From Trichomonas vaginalis G3 (Eukaryota > Parabasalia > Trichomonadida > Trichomonadidae): DNA of 64,000 nt. The position numbers and the translations under genes were made by a program. The stretch covers positions 7,502,001 through 7,566,000 of the forward strand of contig NC_067203.1 in NCBI RefSeq assembly GCF_026262505.1, written 5' to 3'. Below are positions 1-9,439 of the stretch, in pieces (position 1 is the stretch's first letter; each line of letters opens with the position of its first letter). The notes beneath the pieces are model-generated. The model was not told the origin of the DNA, made no database searches, and saw only the letters and a list, made by a program, of their open reading frames with translations.

Positions 1-232
1 AAAAAAATCTTCGGAATTTGGATGATTTTTGGTTTTGTAGTTGTAACAGCGATAAAACAAGAAATGTGTAATGTTTTCTAAGTAATATTATGAAAAGCAA
101 TTTAAATATGCACGTTTTGGAAATCAATTCGATTTTTTTTTGTGAAATATTTCAAGTTAAAGCTTTCTCTAGAAGGTATTTTTGTTTCTGATTAGTATGA
201 TCTGATTCAGTGGTTGTTAATATAAAATAAAA

Positions 233-697
233 TTACCAACCATACATTTGCCTAGAATTAACTCTGGCGCGTGTAATATGCTTTGCCATTGCTTCAGCCT
301 CTCCTCGGGAAGCAATATCTATTGCGGAAAGATAAGTAAGTTGAGATTTGTATCTTTGTCTACCAACACCATTAAAAACACTTTTATCTCGGATAATCAT
401 GTTTTCTGTTGCAAGTTGTTGGTTCATTTGATGATAAATTTCGGCATTTACTTCAATGATTTCATCTGTTTTTGTATATTGACTTTGAACTTCTGTTCCA
501 AGTGTTGGTTGAATTACTTTGACTGGTTCGGGAGGAGCTGGCATTTTAACTCTATTTTTTGGCAATGGTAGGGCAAATTCGTTTTTATTTGAATTATCAA
601 TGGGAGTAAACACTTCTTGACTGGTAAGTGGCTTTGATGGATCGAAATCTTCAAATCCTTCAAATTCATTTCCATCTGAATCATATGAAATTATCAT
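233..697 (-). CDS. PRCC-like C-terminal domain protein (probable splicing/nuclear factor)
   Basis: Intact 154-residue frame with an ATG start. The N-terminal half is acidic and then proline-rich (PLPKNRVKMPAPPEP). The last ~40 residues read QLTYLSAIDIASRG...RQMYGW. This matches the pattern I know from the PRCC family C-terminus: a QITYL-like motif, a helical stretch, and a closing R-Q-(T)-x-YG-aromatic end. In other eukaryotes PRCC is a nuclear protein tied to splicing. The assignment rests on this short C-terminal motif only, because the proline-rich part is too low in complexity to help. It lies 660 bp downstream of the cullin gene on the same strand. An alternative is an unrelated low-complexity nuclear protein. 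Confidence 0.55.
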   Translation of the reverse strand: MIISYDSDGNEFEGFEDFDPSKPLTSQEVFTPIDNSNKNEFALPLPKNRVKMPAPPEPVKVIQPTLGTEVQSQYTKTDEIIEVNAEIYHQMNQQLATENMIIRDKSVFNGVGRQRYKSQLTYLSAIDIASRGEAEAMAKHITRARVNSRQMYGW

Positions 698-1358
698 AAA
701 TGTGTAATTTTGTCACTTTTATGTTGATATTTCCAAATTGCTTCCATGTCTTATAACTGTTTTATCTATCACAAAGTATGAAGAATATGTAGAATCCTCA
801 AAATACCAGTGGAATCCTCGTGATATGTCTTTCAATAATGAACTTTATTCAATTTTTTTATTTTCTGTAGCCGATCATAGTTTTAATGAGCGGATATAGT
901 TCACATTTTTATGCGCATTTAAAAAAAGATATGTTATGCAATGCTAAATTTATCAATAGTTATTAGATTATTTTTGAAATTTGATGAAGGCTATAGAGAT
1001 AAAATAACATACTAATAATAAAAATGTCGAAGACAACACAATTTTCATACATAAACTTATAATAGGTTAAGTTGAAGCGCGATATTGACAAATATTCCAA
1101 CAATTGAGATCCCAATAAATGTGTTGTGAAATCTTAATATAATTAAAGGAAAGAATAAATTTATTATTCAAAAATAGTTAGGAAGTATCTCTTATGAGGT
1201 GTCTGGAGAATGTAATTCATTAATTTAGCGAAATAAACAGAGTCATTAATTGGGGCGACATCGAGATTTCCTCTATAGAAGTTAAAACATTAAAATTTTG
1301 AATAAACAATAATAATAAAAAAAATTTATAAAAATTCTAAAAAAAAAAGAAATAGATT
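698..1358. other. AT-rich intergenic stretch
   Basis: About 660 bp of AT-rich DNA between two minus-strand genes. I see no coding potential, tRNA or clear repeat. The 150 bp nearest the cullin stop is strongly A/T-run rich, as expected of a 3' flank. Confidence 0.6.
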
Positions 1359-3284
1359 CTAATGTTTGCTTATTCTATAGCTATTCTGGAGACCACCATG
1401 AGGAATTATATATTCTCTTTCCACGAGTTTGTTCAAGCATTTCTCGATATCTTCCCTTGGAGGATCAAATTTCGGTCTTAAAACATTGTAAACTGCTTCA
1501 ACTATCTCATCAACTGTTGCAGATCTCCTTGATTTGAGGAATTTGTAGGTAGCTGCCTCAATTTGGTCGTTACAGTTGTTGAAATGAACACTTTCAACAG
1601 TTCTCTTGGGAATCTCTGTTGATTCATCCTGTAGACCAATTGTGTCCTTTGGTGGGCCAAGGAAAACGAAGCTATCTCCCTTTTGTTCGATGATCTTTGA
1701 ATCAATAAGAGATTTCATGGCAACTTTGAGGTCGCTGTCGAAACTTGAGTCGGAATCATTACTCTTCAGCTGGTCCTTGAGCTCTTGGAATGTTATTCCG
1801 CCTTGTTCAAGTATCAAATGGACAATACAAGCGTGAAGAAGTCCGAGAACGAAGGTTGTAGTGCCATTTGAGAATTCTATGCTGGAACAGTTATCTGTGG
1901 GATTGATTACTTTGAACTTGGAATCAAAATCTGATTGAGCCAAGGCAGTTTTGAACAAATAATCGAAAAATTTCGGAAGTGTGTAGTTAATCTTCTTCAA
2001 AACACTCCAATTAAATGTATTAAGGATAAATATGTTGACTTCCGTACCGTTAATATTGGCAGACATACGCGGAGGGTTTCCAAAATCATCAAGTATCTTT
2101 CCGATGTCTTCTAGGTTGACCCCATTATCTTTAAAGAATGTATACAATTGGTTCTCTTTTTCTACGGTGGTCGTGTTGCTTAAAAGACGACGTGTAAGAT
2201 ATCTTGCGTATTGATCTGAAAAATTACCATCGTTGTCAAGGAATTTGCATAGAGGAGCAATTGTTTGGAGTGGCTCTTGGTTCTGGTCATGGTATGTGCA
2301 CAATTTATCGGAAAATTGTTGTTCATCAAGATATCTAACAAAAGATGACTTGATTTCTTGGGATAATGTGCCACCAAATGATTCTTGGTTTAAGACGCAT
2401 GCGTCGTTATAAGCTTTTGATGTAAATTCGCAAAAATCTGGGAATGAAGACTCAGGGAATGATTCAAGAAGATTTTTAAGGTATTCTTTGAACGAATTAG
2501 CAAATTTCTTGAACCATTCTTTTCTGCCGATCTGGATTACTTTGAATAAAGTACCAATAGTATTTGTCTCAATTGCTTCTTTAATTGATTGCGTAGCTGT
2601 GATTCTTTCTAATTCGTTATCAGTAACTAATGCGTTAAATAACTCTCGGAGGTGTTGTTTTGTAAATGGAGGTAATGATGTATCAATTCCTTCATAAATT
2701 CGCATGTAAGTTGAATAAATGAGGTTAATTTCGTCCATTGTATTTTGTGTTTCGCTAAATGATATTGATTGAAGATAAAATTTCAATTCAGTTTGGAAAG
2801 TAGTACTAAAGACTTTAACATAGAGATCAATAGATACTCTATTGATATAAAGAGATATTTTTGTCAATTCTTTCGGAATTGGAACGTTATTTCTAAGGAA
2901 AGACGAGAAAATTTCAGTTACGCATTTTTGCAATGAAACAATTGTTGCTTCATTATAAAAGTATTTCGACAATATTTGGGCAGTAGCTAGTGCTGCAATT
3001 GTTTCATTCTCTTTATCGCCAAGTGTAGAATCATAATAAGTGAAAAAACTCATCAATATTTCGACATTCCTACGATAAGTTTCTAGCTTATTATAAAATA
3101 TTTGTAAATCCGTATCACCTTCTGTGGGAACTTGAGTCAATTCGTCAATAATATGCATAATTGATGGTTTTAAGTCAACTTTTTGCTCGATTGCATTCCA
3201 AATTGCCATATAAACTTCATCAAATGATGATGTTGTCGGACTTTTAATAAAATTCATGATGAGATCTATAATTTCTTGATTCAT
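1359..3284 (-). CDS. Cullin (scaffold of a cullin-RING ubiquitin ligase)
   Basis: 641 residues, an intact frame with an ATG start, slightly shorter than typical cullins (~750). The best evidence is the C-terminus. It has a winged-helix block (EAATYKFLKSRRSATVDEIVEAV), then a PKFDPPREDIEKCLNKLVEREYI segment and a short tail. These match the cullin Nedd8 domain, where the family pattern is an alternating helix with K-x-R-(K/R) followed by I-x-x-LIEREY. The lysine in LKSRR is the expected neddylation position. The long helical N-terminal two thirds fits cullin repeats. Cullins bind an adaptor at the N-terminus and the RING protein at the C-terminus. Which cullin class it is cannot be told by eye. 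Confidence 0.8.
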   Translation of the reverse strand: MNQEIIDLIMNFIKSPTTSSFDEVYMAIWNAIEQKVDLKPSIMHIIDELTQVPTEGDTDLQIFYNKLETYRRNVEILMSFFTYYDSTLGDKENETIAALATAQILSKYFYNEATIVSLQKCVTEIFSSFLRNNVPIPKELTKISLYINRVSIDLYVKVFSTTFQTELKFYLQSISFSETQNTMDEINLIYSTYMRIYEGIDTSLPPFTKQHLRELFNALVTDNELERITATQSIKEAIETNTIGTLFKVIQIGRKEWFKKFANSFKEYLKNLLESFPESSFPDFCEFTSKAYNDACVLNQESFGGTLSQEIKSSFVRYLDEQQFSDKLCTYHDQNQEPLQTIAPLCKFLDNDGNFSDQYARYLTRRLLSNTTTVEKENQLYTFFKDNGVNLEDIGKILDDFGNPPRMSANINGTEVNIFILNTFNWSVLKKINYTLPKFFDYLFKTALAQSDFDSKFKVINPTDNCSSIEFSNGTTTFVLGLLHACIVHLILEQGGITFQELKDQLKSNDSDSSFDSDLKVAMKSLIDSKIIEQKGDSFVFLGPPKDTIGLQDESTEIPKRTVESVHFNNCNDQIEAATYKFLKSRRSATVDEIVEAVYNVLRPKFDPPREDIEKCLNKLVEREYIIPHGGLQNSYRISKH

Positions 3285-3303
3285 TCCCCAAAAAAAGTGT
3301 CAA
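3285..3303 (-). promoter_or_regulatory. Inr-like box upstream of the cullin gene
   Basis: On the coding strand the sequence just before the ATG reads TGACACTTTTTTTGGGGA. ACACTTTT resembles the TCA(C/T)T(T/A) initiator that trichomonad genes carry a few bases before the start codon. Similar boxes precede the eL43, importin and Tim17-like genes in this window. Confidence 0.45.
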
Positions 3304-3540
3304 AATCATTAAATGAATAATGCTTATAATTTTAACATATACATTATCCACATTGCAAACACATAAAAAATCAACTTGGATTTTCCATTCCAACAATTAC
3401 ATTCAATTGAATTTCCTGGACATTGCATCTAGCAAGGTGTGGTATTGTTGATATGCTTACTTATATAATTTTTTCATATATATCTGATATATTTAATATG
3501 GTTCCGAATATGAAGAAAAATCTCTTATAAGAATCATACA

Positions 3541-3756
3541 TCAAGAATTTATAATTGCATCATATGATAGAAAATGTTCATCGATTTCTTCTCTTTTACA
3601 AAGTGCTGTAATATGAAGAGTACTTCTTCCATTTTCATCTTTTTCAACAATGATTTCACCACATGATGTAAAAAGTTCGACTATTTCTTTTCTATTATTA
3701 TATGCTGAAGTATGAATAGCAGTATCTATATTTTCATATTTTTGGCTATTCCTGGG
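3541..3756 (-). pseudogene. Ankyrin-repeat gene remnant
   Basis: A 72-codon frame on the minus strand without a start codon. It contains one and a half recognisable ankyrin repeats (DTAIHTSAYNNRKEIVELF, then DENGRSTLHITALCKREEI) and a normal stop. The segment just upstream on the minus strand has stops in frame. It is therefore the 3' end of an ankyrin gene whose 5' part is gone, sitting 50 bp from the first glycine-rich gene. Trichomonads carry large ankyrin families, so such debris is expected. Confidence 0.6.
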
Positions 3757-3807
3757 TTATCTAATACTTATTGAGAATCACCAATTATTTTATTTTTTAT
3801 TGACTAA

Positions 3808-4761
3808 TTGGGAAGCAAAGCTAGATTTAATGTAGCATACCCATTCGAATACACAGGTGTTCCACAAGTATTTCATGCATTTCCTGGTATATTCAAAATT
3901 CAATTATGGAGTGGAAGTGGAATATCTTATATGGAGCCTATGGTGAATAGTTGTTCCATAGTAACTGGAAAAGGAGCATACGTTTCTGGAATAATTAAAA
4001 TTAATCAAGTTTTTGATTTTTATGTTTATGTTGGCGAAAAGGGAAAATTAAATGGTGCCACTTTTAATGGTAATTCGCAACAAAATGAAATCTCTGGAGG
4101 CGGAGCCACTGATATTCGGCTAATTAATAAAACAAAATGGTATGAATTCGACTCATTGAAGAGTAGAATCATGGTTGCTGCAGGTGCTGGGTCCGGAGAA
4201 CGACTTTGTGGTGGAGATGGAGGAATGCTGGTTGGCTTAATCACCAATCAGATCTATACCTATCAATTAAATGGTTCAACTGGCGGAACTCAAACATCAG
4301 GAGGTATTTATGGATGTGATACTTATCATCATGGGTGTGGAAAATCAGGGATGTTTGGAATCGGAGGATCTGGTAATGGTGGAAGAGATAATGGTCCAAG
4401 TGGTGGTGGAGGCTATTATGGAGGTGGTGGTACTCCATGGGCAGGAAGTGCTGGTGGAGGATCAAGTTTTATTAGTGGTTATCAAGGATGCGACGCAATT
4501 TTCGAAAATTCTACAGAAAGTCATATATATCACAGCGGAAATCCTTTCCATTACTCAGGTAAGTACTTCACCGATGGCATTATGATTGATGGTCAACACG
4601 AGATGCCAACAACAGACATGACGTCAACCGAGCTTGGACACGACGGCAATGGTTATGCCATCATCACATATATTTCATCTAATGTTATTTGTTCATGTCA
4701 AATGAACATTTATCTCATGAAATACTTTTTAATTTCAAACTATTTCATTATTTTATCATAA
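3808..4761 (+). CDS. Glycine-rich protein, ALK/LTK-like glycine-rich domain (copy 1)
   Basis: 317 codons, fully open. The domain core is GGGATDIRL, then SRIMVAAGAGSGERLCGGDGG, GGTQTSGGIYG and PSGGGGYYGGGG, and ends at SFISGYQGCDAI. This pattern (VAAGGGG and GGGATDIR motifs) is that of the ALK/LTK-type glycine-rich domain family expanded in trichomonads. There is no N-terminal signal peptide. The last ~20 residues are hydrophobic (MKYFLISNYFIILS), possibly a membrane-associated tail. The frame begins directly after an in-frame TAA with TTG, not ATG; the first in-frame ATG lies ~40 codons in, inside conserved domain sequence. The stop is TAA followed by A, a typical trichomonad 3' signal. The function is unknown. 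Confidence 0.7.
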   Translation: MGSKARFNVAYPFEYTGVPQVFHAFPGIFKIQLWSGSGISYMEPMVNSCSIVTGKGAYVSGIIKINQVFDFYVYVGEKGKLNGATFNGNSQQNEISGGGATDIRLINKTKWYEFDSLKSRIMVAAGAGSGERLCGGDGGMLVGLITNQIYTYQLNGSTGGTQTSGGIYGCDTYHHGCGKSGMFGIGGSGNGGRDNGPSGGGGYYGGGGTPWAGSAGGGSSFISGYQGCDAIFENSTESHIYHSGNPFHYSGKYFTDGIMIDGQHEMPTTDMTSTELGHDGNGYAIITYISSNVICSCQMNIYLMKYFLISNYFIILS

Positions 4762-4805
4762 AATCCTAAACATCAACACTATTATACAAAACAAGTCTTT
4801 CATTA
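4508..4805 (+). repeat. 298-bp block identical in three glycine-rich genes (unit 1)
   Basis: From the codons for STESHIYHSG through the stop codon and ~50 bp of 3' flank, this stretch reads the same as 7448-7745 and 9003-9300. The genes diverge on both sides of the block. Confidence 0.9.
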
Positions 4806-5311
4806 CAATATATATATATATCACTTTTTAAAATATGAAAAAAATCTTATTTACCATATTAGGTAAATCTGGAAACTATCTGACTATTCCAAAAACTATT
4901 TAATGATTAGTATTTAAAACAATTATAATTATTTTTGTTTCTTGAAAAATTAGCTGAATAAGGGGCTAACAGAATCAAACGTGTCAATGTTTGAATCGTG
5001 TTACATTATAGAGACGATATCCCTTTTTGAAGATTTTAAATTTATCTTTGTTTTCTGAATTCGATCACAGCATCAATATACTAATGCCCAAAAATCCTAT
5101 TGTCTTAACATCATTAAATGTACGCTCACAGTCATATGTTTCCTTTCATGATCAAATCAATATAATTATGACATATCGCGAAATTTAATTTTAAATGATA
5201 AAATTCGTTTTAAAATATGAAATTTGTTTTGCAAACTCTTTTCAACACAGAAAATCAAGTGAATTATAACATTCCCTCCTTTAACAAGATTAAATTAAAA
5301 TTAAAATCTAA
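4762..5311. other. Intergenic gap between glycine-rich copies 1 and 2
   Basis: The first ~45 bp belong to the shared 3' block. A short TA-rich run follows, then AT-rich sequence in which I see no gene or structure. Confidence 0.6.
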
Positions 5312-6304
5312 ATGGTAAGAGCAAAGCATCATGACATTGCATATGCATACAATTTCACAGGTTCCCCACAAGTATTTCATGCATATCCAGGATTATTCAG
5401 AATCCAATTATGGGGTGCAAGCGGAGTTGTATTAAGTGATACTGTAGACGATAGTTGTTCTAAAGTTAAATCAAAAGGCGCGTATGTTTCAGGAATAATT
5501 GAAATTCAAGAAAAAATTGATTTTTTTGTTTATGTGGGAGAAAAAGGAAAATTTAATGACAATTCATTTAACGGTAATATTCAATCTTATGTGTCTGGAG
5601 GCGGGGCCACTGATATTAGACTAATAAAAAAAGTCAATTGGTATGATTTTGATTCTTTGCAGAGTCGAATCATGGTTGCCGCAGGTGCAGGGTCCGGAGA
5701 ACGTCTTTGTGGCGGTGATGGTGGTAGTTTAGTTGGGCTATCAACTGATCAATTGTATTCAGATGTGACTAATGCTCAATTCAACGGAACCACTGGAGGA
5801 ACGCAGCAATCAGGAGGTAGGTTTGGATGTGATGTTACATATCAATCATGCGGAGAGTCAGGAAGATTTGGTATTCGAGGTTCTGGGAACAGTCAATATG
5901 ATAGCGGGCCAAGTGGGGGAGGGGGCTATTATGGTGGCGGTGGCATTCCATGGGCAGGAAGCGCAAGTGGTGGATCAAGTTTTATTAGTGGTTATCAAGG
6001 ATGCGATGCAATTTTCGAAAATTCTACAGAAGATCAAATATTACACAGCGGAAAACCGCTACATTATTCGGGAAAGTTCTTTGTTGATGCAGTAATGATT
6101 GATGGGCAAAGTAAAATTCCTTCACCTGATCTCAAATCTTTCGAAATAGGCCATACAGGAAATGGGTATGCTTTAATTACAAATCTTGCCTCACATGTAG
6201 TATGTTCATGTCAAATAAGTAGTTATCAAATGAATTTCTTTTTAATAACAAACTTTTATATTTTATTGAATCCTGTAAACATGCTTGGTTTATGGTCTTT
6301 TTAA
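5312..6304 (+). CDS. Glycine-rich protein, ALK/LTK-like glycine-rich domain (copy 2, ATG start)
   Basis: 330 codons. It has the same domain order as copy 1: YNFTGSPQVFHAYPG, GGGATDIRL, MVAAGAGSGERLCGGDGG, GGTQQSGGRFG, PSGGGGYYGGGG and FISGYQGCDAI. This is the only one of the five paralogues with ATG at the conserved start position, within TAAATGG. Its 3' end is diverged from copies 1, 3 and 4, and the tail is longer (QMNFFLITNFYILLNPVNML...). It therefore did not take part in the recent 3' homogenisation. It is probably the most ordinary expressed member. The function is unknown; the hydrophobic tail suggests membrane association. Confidence 0.75.
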   Translation: MVRAKHHDIAYAYNFTGSPQVFHAYPGLFRIQLWGASGVVLSDTVDDSCSKVKSKGAYVSGIIEIQEKIDFFVYVGEKGKFNDNSFNGNIQSYVSGGGATDIRLIKKVNWYDFDSLQSRIMVAAGAGSGERLCGGDGGSLVGLSTDQLYSDVTNAQFNGTTGGTQQSGGRFGCDVTYQSCGESGRFGIRGSGNSQYDSGPSGGGGYYGGGGIPWAGSASGGSSFISGYQGCDAIFENSTEDQILHSGKPLHYSGKFFVDAVMIDGQSKIPSPDLKSFEIGHTGNGYALITNLASHVVCSCQISSYQMNFFLITNFYILLNPVNMLGLWSF

Positions 6305-6741
6305 AATGTTCAGTGTTTCAAGAAATATTAGTACATTAGGCAGCTTTCTCCATAATTTAAAGAATTTCTGCCGTGCTGATGTTGTTTATTGTACAGTAAA
6401 TGGTTGGTACTACTTAATAAACATCTGTAGATTTAATTTTATCCCAATTATTTCCGATTTCCTTTGAATGTCAACTTCAGATTATTAATAGGTCTATTTA
6501 TCTTATCATCTTCTCTATTTCAATTCTTCGTCATTATTCATACAAATACAGTCACGATTTTTACTTTCAATTATCATAGGAAATGTACTTGATAGCCACT
6601 TAAAAATAATGTGTGTTACAAAATCGAACTTTTGCCCACTAAAGAATGACGCCATTGCACAGTTAGCCTAAAACCAAATCTCAGGTTTATGATTTAATAA
6701 GAAACTAATGAAATGATCGATAATTTTCGCTATTTAATTAA
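6305..6741. other. Intergenic gap between glycine-rich copies 2 and 3
   Basis: About 437 bp. A 60-codon frame overlaps the copy 2 end, but its composition is that of noncoding AT-rich DNA. No recognisable element. Confidence 0.55.
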
Positions 6742-7701
6742 TTGGTTCATAAAAGCCCATACAATGTAACATTCGAATATACTGGTGCTCCACAAGTATT
6801 CCATGCGTTTCCGGGTATATTCAAAATTCAATTATGGGGTGCAAGCGGGATATTGTTTAATGATCCAGCAGAAAATGCTTGTTCTAATGTTAGAGGAAGA
6901 GGTGCATATGTTTCAGGAATAATTAAAATTAATCAGGTTTTTGATTTTTATGTCTATGTTGGTGAAAAGGGAAAAATGGATGGTGCCACTTTTAATGGTA
7001 ATTCACAACAAAATCAAATTGCCGGAGGAGGTGCTACTGATATTAGATTGATAAAAAAAGACAATTGGTATGATGTTGATTCATTGAAGAGCCGAATCAT
7101 TGTTGCAGCAGGTGCAGGGTCAGGCGAACGATTTTGTGGCGGTGATGGTGGTAGCTTGGTTGGACTATCAACAGAACAATTATACATTGATCAATATTTT
7201 TCGCAATCCAATCGCACAACCGGAGGAACTCAAACATCGGGTGGCATTTATGGATGCTATCAAAATTACAAAGTTTGTGGAACTTCAGGAAGATTTGGTG
7301 TTGGTGGATCTGGGAATTATAATGCTGATAATGGTCCAAGTGGCGGTGGAGGCTATTATGGAGGTGGTGGTACTCCATGGGCAGGAAGTGCCGGTGGAGG
7401 ATCAAGTTTTATTAGTGGTTATCAAGGATGTGACGCAATTTTCGAGAATTCTACAGAAAGTCATATATATCACAGCGGAAATCCTTTCCATTACTCAGGT
7501 AAGTACTTCACCGATGGCATTATGATTGATGGTCAACACGAGATGCCAACAACAGACATGACGTCAACCGAGCTTGGACACGACGGCAATGGTTATGCCA
7601 TCATCACATATATTTCATCTAATGTTATTTGTTCATGTCAAATGAACATTTATCTCATGAAATACTTTTTAATTTCAAACTATTTCATTATTTTATCATA
7701 A
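6742..7701 (+). CDS. Glycine-rich protein, ALK/LTK-like glycine-rich domain (copy 3)
   Basis: 319 codons, open from TTG right after TAA. The motifs are FEYTGAPQVFHAFPG, GGGATDIRL, VAAGAGSGERFCGGDGG, a cysteine pair in GCYQNYKVCGTSGRFG, PSGGGGYYGGGG and FISGYQGCDAI. The last ~85 residues and the 3' flank are identical to copies 1 and 4. It most resembles copy 1 in the middle region (DFYVYVGEKGKMDGATFNGN). As in the other copies there is no signal peptide and the C-terminus is hydrophobic. A non-AUG start or loss of the start codon are both possible. Confidence 0.7.
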   Translation: MVHKSPYNVTFEYTGAPQVFHAFPGIFKIQLWGASGILFNDPAENACSNVRGRGAYVSGIIKINQVFDFYVYVGEKGKMDGATFNGNSQQNQIAGGGATDIRLIKKDNWYDVDSLKSRIIVAAGAGSGERFCGGDGGSLVGLSTEQLYIDQYFSQSNRTTGGTQTSGGIYGCYQNYKVCGTSGRFGVGGSGNYNADNGPSGGGGYYGGGGTPWAGSAGGGSSFISGYQGCDAIFENSTESHIYHSGNPFHYSGKYFTDGIMIDGQHEMPTTDMTSTELGHDGNGYAIITYISSNVICSCQMNIYLMKYFLISNYFIILS

Positions 7702-7745
7702 AATCCTAAACATCAACACTATTATACAAAACAAGTCTTTCATTA
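7448..7745 (+). repeat. 298-bp block identical in three glycine-rich genes (unit 2)
   Basis: Same sequence as 4508-4805 and 9003-9300, covering the last ~85 codons, the stop and ~45 bp of 3' flank. Confidence 0.9.
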
Positions 7746-8290
7746 TAATATAGATATCATATTTTACTATAGTAAAATTACTGAAAAGATTACAGCAACC
7801 TCAATGATTCACTATTCAATTCTGTGCATATGGATACTAACTGATCAATAGTTTAAGTTATATAAATACTAAATGATCAATTCTTCAAGCAATTTGTGTG
7901 CGCTCTCAATTTCGATCAAATTGAGATGCCTCTCAAAGTTGAAAAGATATGATTTCGGATCATAAAAGTCTTAAAACACAATTATATATAGAATTATTGT
8001 AAATTTTTATTAAAAATGAATCATCTTTATTCATGTTTGGTACTCAATGAGTGATCCATGGAATATGAATCAAATGATATTAGATGACAGATTTACCATA
8101 CTAATAGTAGTTGATTGGTGTGATAATAAAATTACTTTTAGTTAAAGTTTCATTAAATTTTTTGTCCTGAAAATAGATTGCGTCATTTAAAATCTAGTGA
8201 TCCGTCTTTTTGATTAGTTTTATGGAATTGGGTGCAAAATGGAACTATTTTTTTGGATTTTATATTTTAAATTCGATATGGAATGCATAA
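7702..8290. other. Intergenic gap between glycine-rich copies 3 and 4
   Basis: About 590 bp of AT-rich sequence after the shared 3' block. I see no gene, hairpin or repeat of note. Confidence 0.55.
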
Positions 8291-9256
8291 TTGAACCAGA
8301 AAAAGCAATATAACGTAACTTATACATACAATTATACTGGAGCACCACAAGTATTTCATGCATTTCCAGGAAAATTTAAAGTTCAATTATGGGGAGCGAG
8401 TGGCGCTCTAGTATATGACCCAATAACCAATGGATGCTCTAAAGTAAGAGGAAGAGGTGCATATGTTTCGGGAACGATTCGAATTTCTGAAGTTATTGAC
8501 TTATTTGTTTTTGTTGGAGAAAAAGGTCAATATGATGCAGGTGGATTTAACAGCAATTCGCAAGAAAGCAAAACTTCAGGAGGCGGAGCAACTGATATCA
8601 GACTTATTAGCACAACAAATTGGTATGATTTTATATCATTGAAGAGTAGAATCATGGTTGCAGCAGGTGCAGGGTCCGGAGAACGACTATGTGGTGGAGA
8701 TGGTGGAATGATGGATGGCTTTTCAACTGATCAAATGTATCCAAGAGAAGATTTTATTCCATCAAGCCATTCCACTGGAGGAACACAAATATCAGGAGGT
8801 TTTGGTGGATGCCATAACAATTACCAAGCCTGCGGATCATCTGGGAGGTTTGGTGTTGGAGGATCTGGAAATAATGCTCATGATAATGGACCAAGTGGCG
8901 GTGGAGGGTATTATGGTGGTGGTGGTATTGCGTATGCTGGAAGTGCAAGTGGAGGATCAAGTTTTGTGAGCGGATATAATGAATGTGATGCAATTTTCGA
9001 AAATTCTACAGAAAGTCATATATATCACAGCGGAAATCCTTTCCATTACTCAGGTAAGTACTTCACCGATGGCATTATGATTGATGGTCAACACGAGATG
9101 CCAACAACAGACATGACGTCAACCGAGCTTGGACACGACGGCAATGGTTATGCCATCATCACATATATTTCATCTAATGTTATTTGTTCATGTCAAATGA
9201 ACATTTATCTCATGAAATACTTTTTAATTTCAAACTATTTCATTATTTTATCATAA
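8291..9256 (+). CDS. Glycine-rich protein, ALK/LTK-like glycine-rich domain (copy 4)
   Basis: 321 codons, open from TTG immediately after TAA. It is the most diverged of the tandem set in its first two thirds (KQYNVTYTYNYTGAPQVF, DLFVFVGEKGQYDAGG, GGGATDIRL, GGFGGCHNNYQACGSSGRFG, GGIAYAGSASGGSSF). From STESHIYHSG onward it is identical to copies 1 and 3. The sharp switch from divergence to identity is the mark of gene conversion. C-terminal tail as in copies 1 and 3. Confidence 0.7.
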   Translation: MNQKKQYNVTYTYNYTGAPQVFHAFPGKFKVQLWGASGALVYDPITNGCSKVRGRGAYVSGTIRISEVIDLFVFVGEKGQYDAGGFNSNSQESKTSGGGATDIRLISTTNWYDFISLKSRIMVAAGAGSGERLCGGDGGMMDGFSTDQMYPREDFIPSSHSTGGTQISGGFGGCHNNYQACGSSGRFGVGGSGNNAHDNGPSGGGGYYGGGGIAYAGSASGGSSFVSGYNECDAIFENSTESHIYHSGNPFHYSGKYFTDGIMIDGQHEMPTTDMTSTELGHDGNGYAIITYISSNVICSCQMNIYLMKYFLISNYFIILS

Positions 9257-9300
9257 AATCCTAAACATCAACACTATTATACAAAACAAGTCTTTCATTA
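9003..9300 (+). repeat. 298-bp block identical in three glycine-rich genes (unit 3)
   Basis: Same sequence as 4508-4805 and 7448-7745. The divergence point lies within the codons for the IFENSTE motif. Confidence 0.9.
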
Positions 9301-9439
9301 TAATATAGATATAATATTTTATAATATGCTGCAGACTTGGCAATTATGGGTTTTCCAACAACAACAACAAAAAAAAAACAAAAAAAACTTTACCTTTTGC
9401 AACAATGGTTGAGAGATATTAACCAAATAAATCAAGAAA

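Noticed and set aside
4026-4585. Overlapping frames on both strands of the glycine-rich genes
   Set aside because: They recur in every paralogue because the GG-coding repeat lacks stops in all frames; only the sense frame holds the domain.
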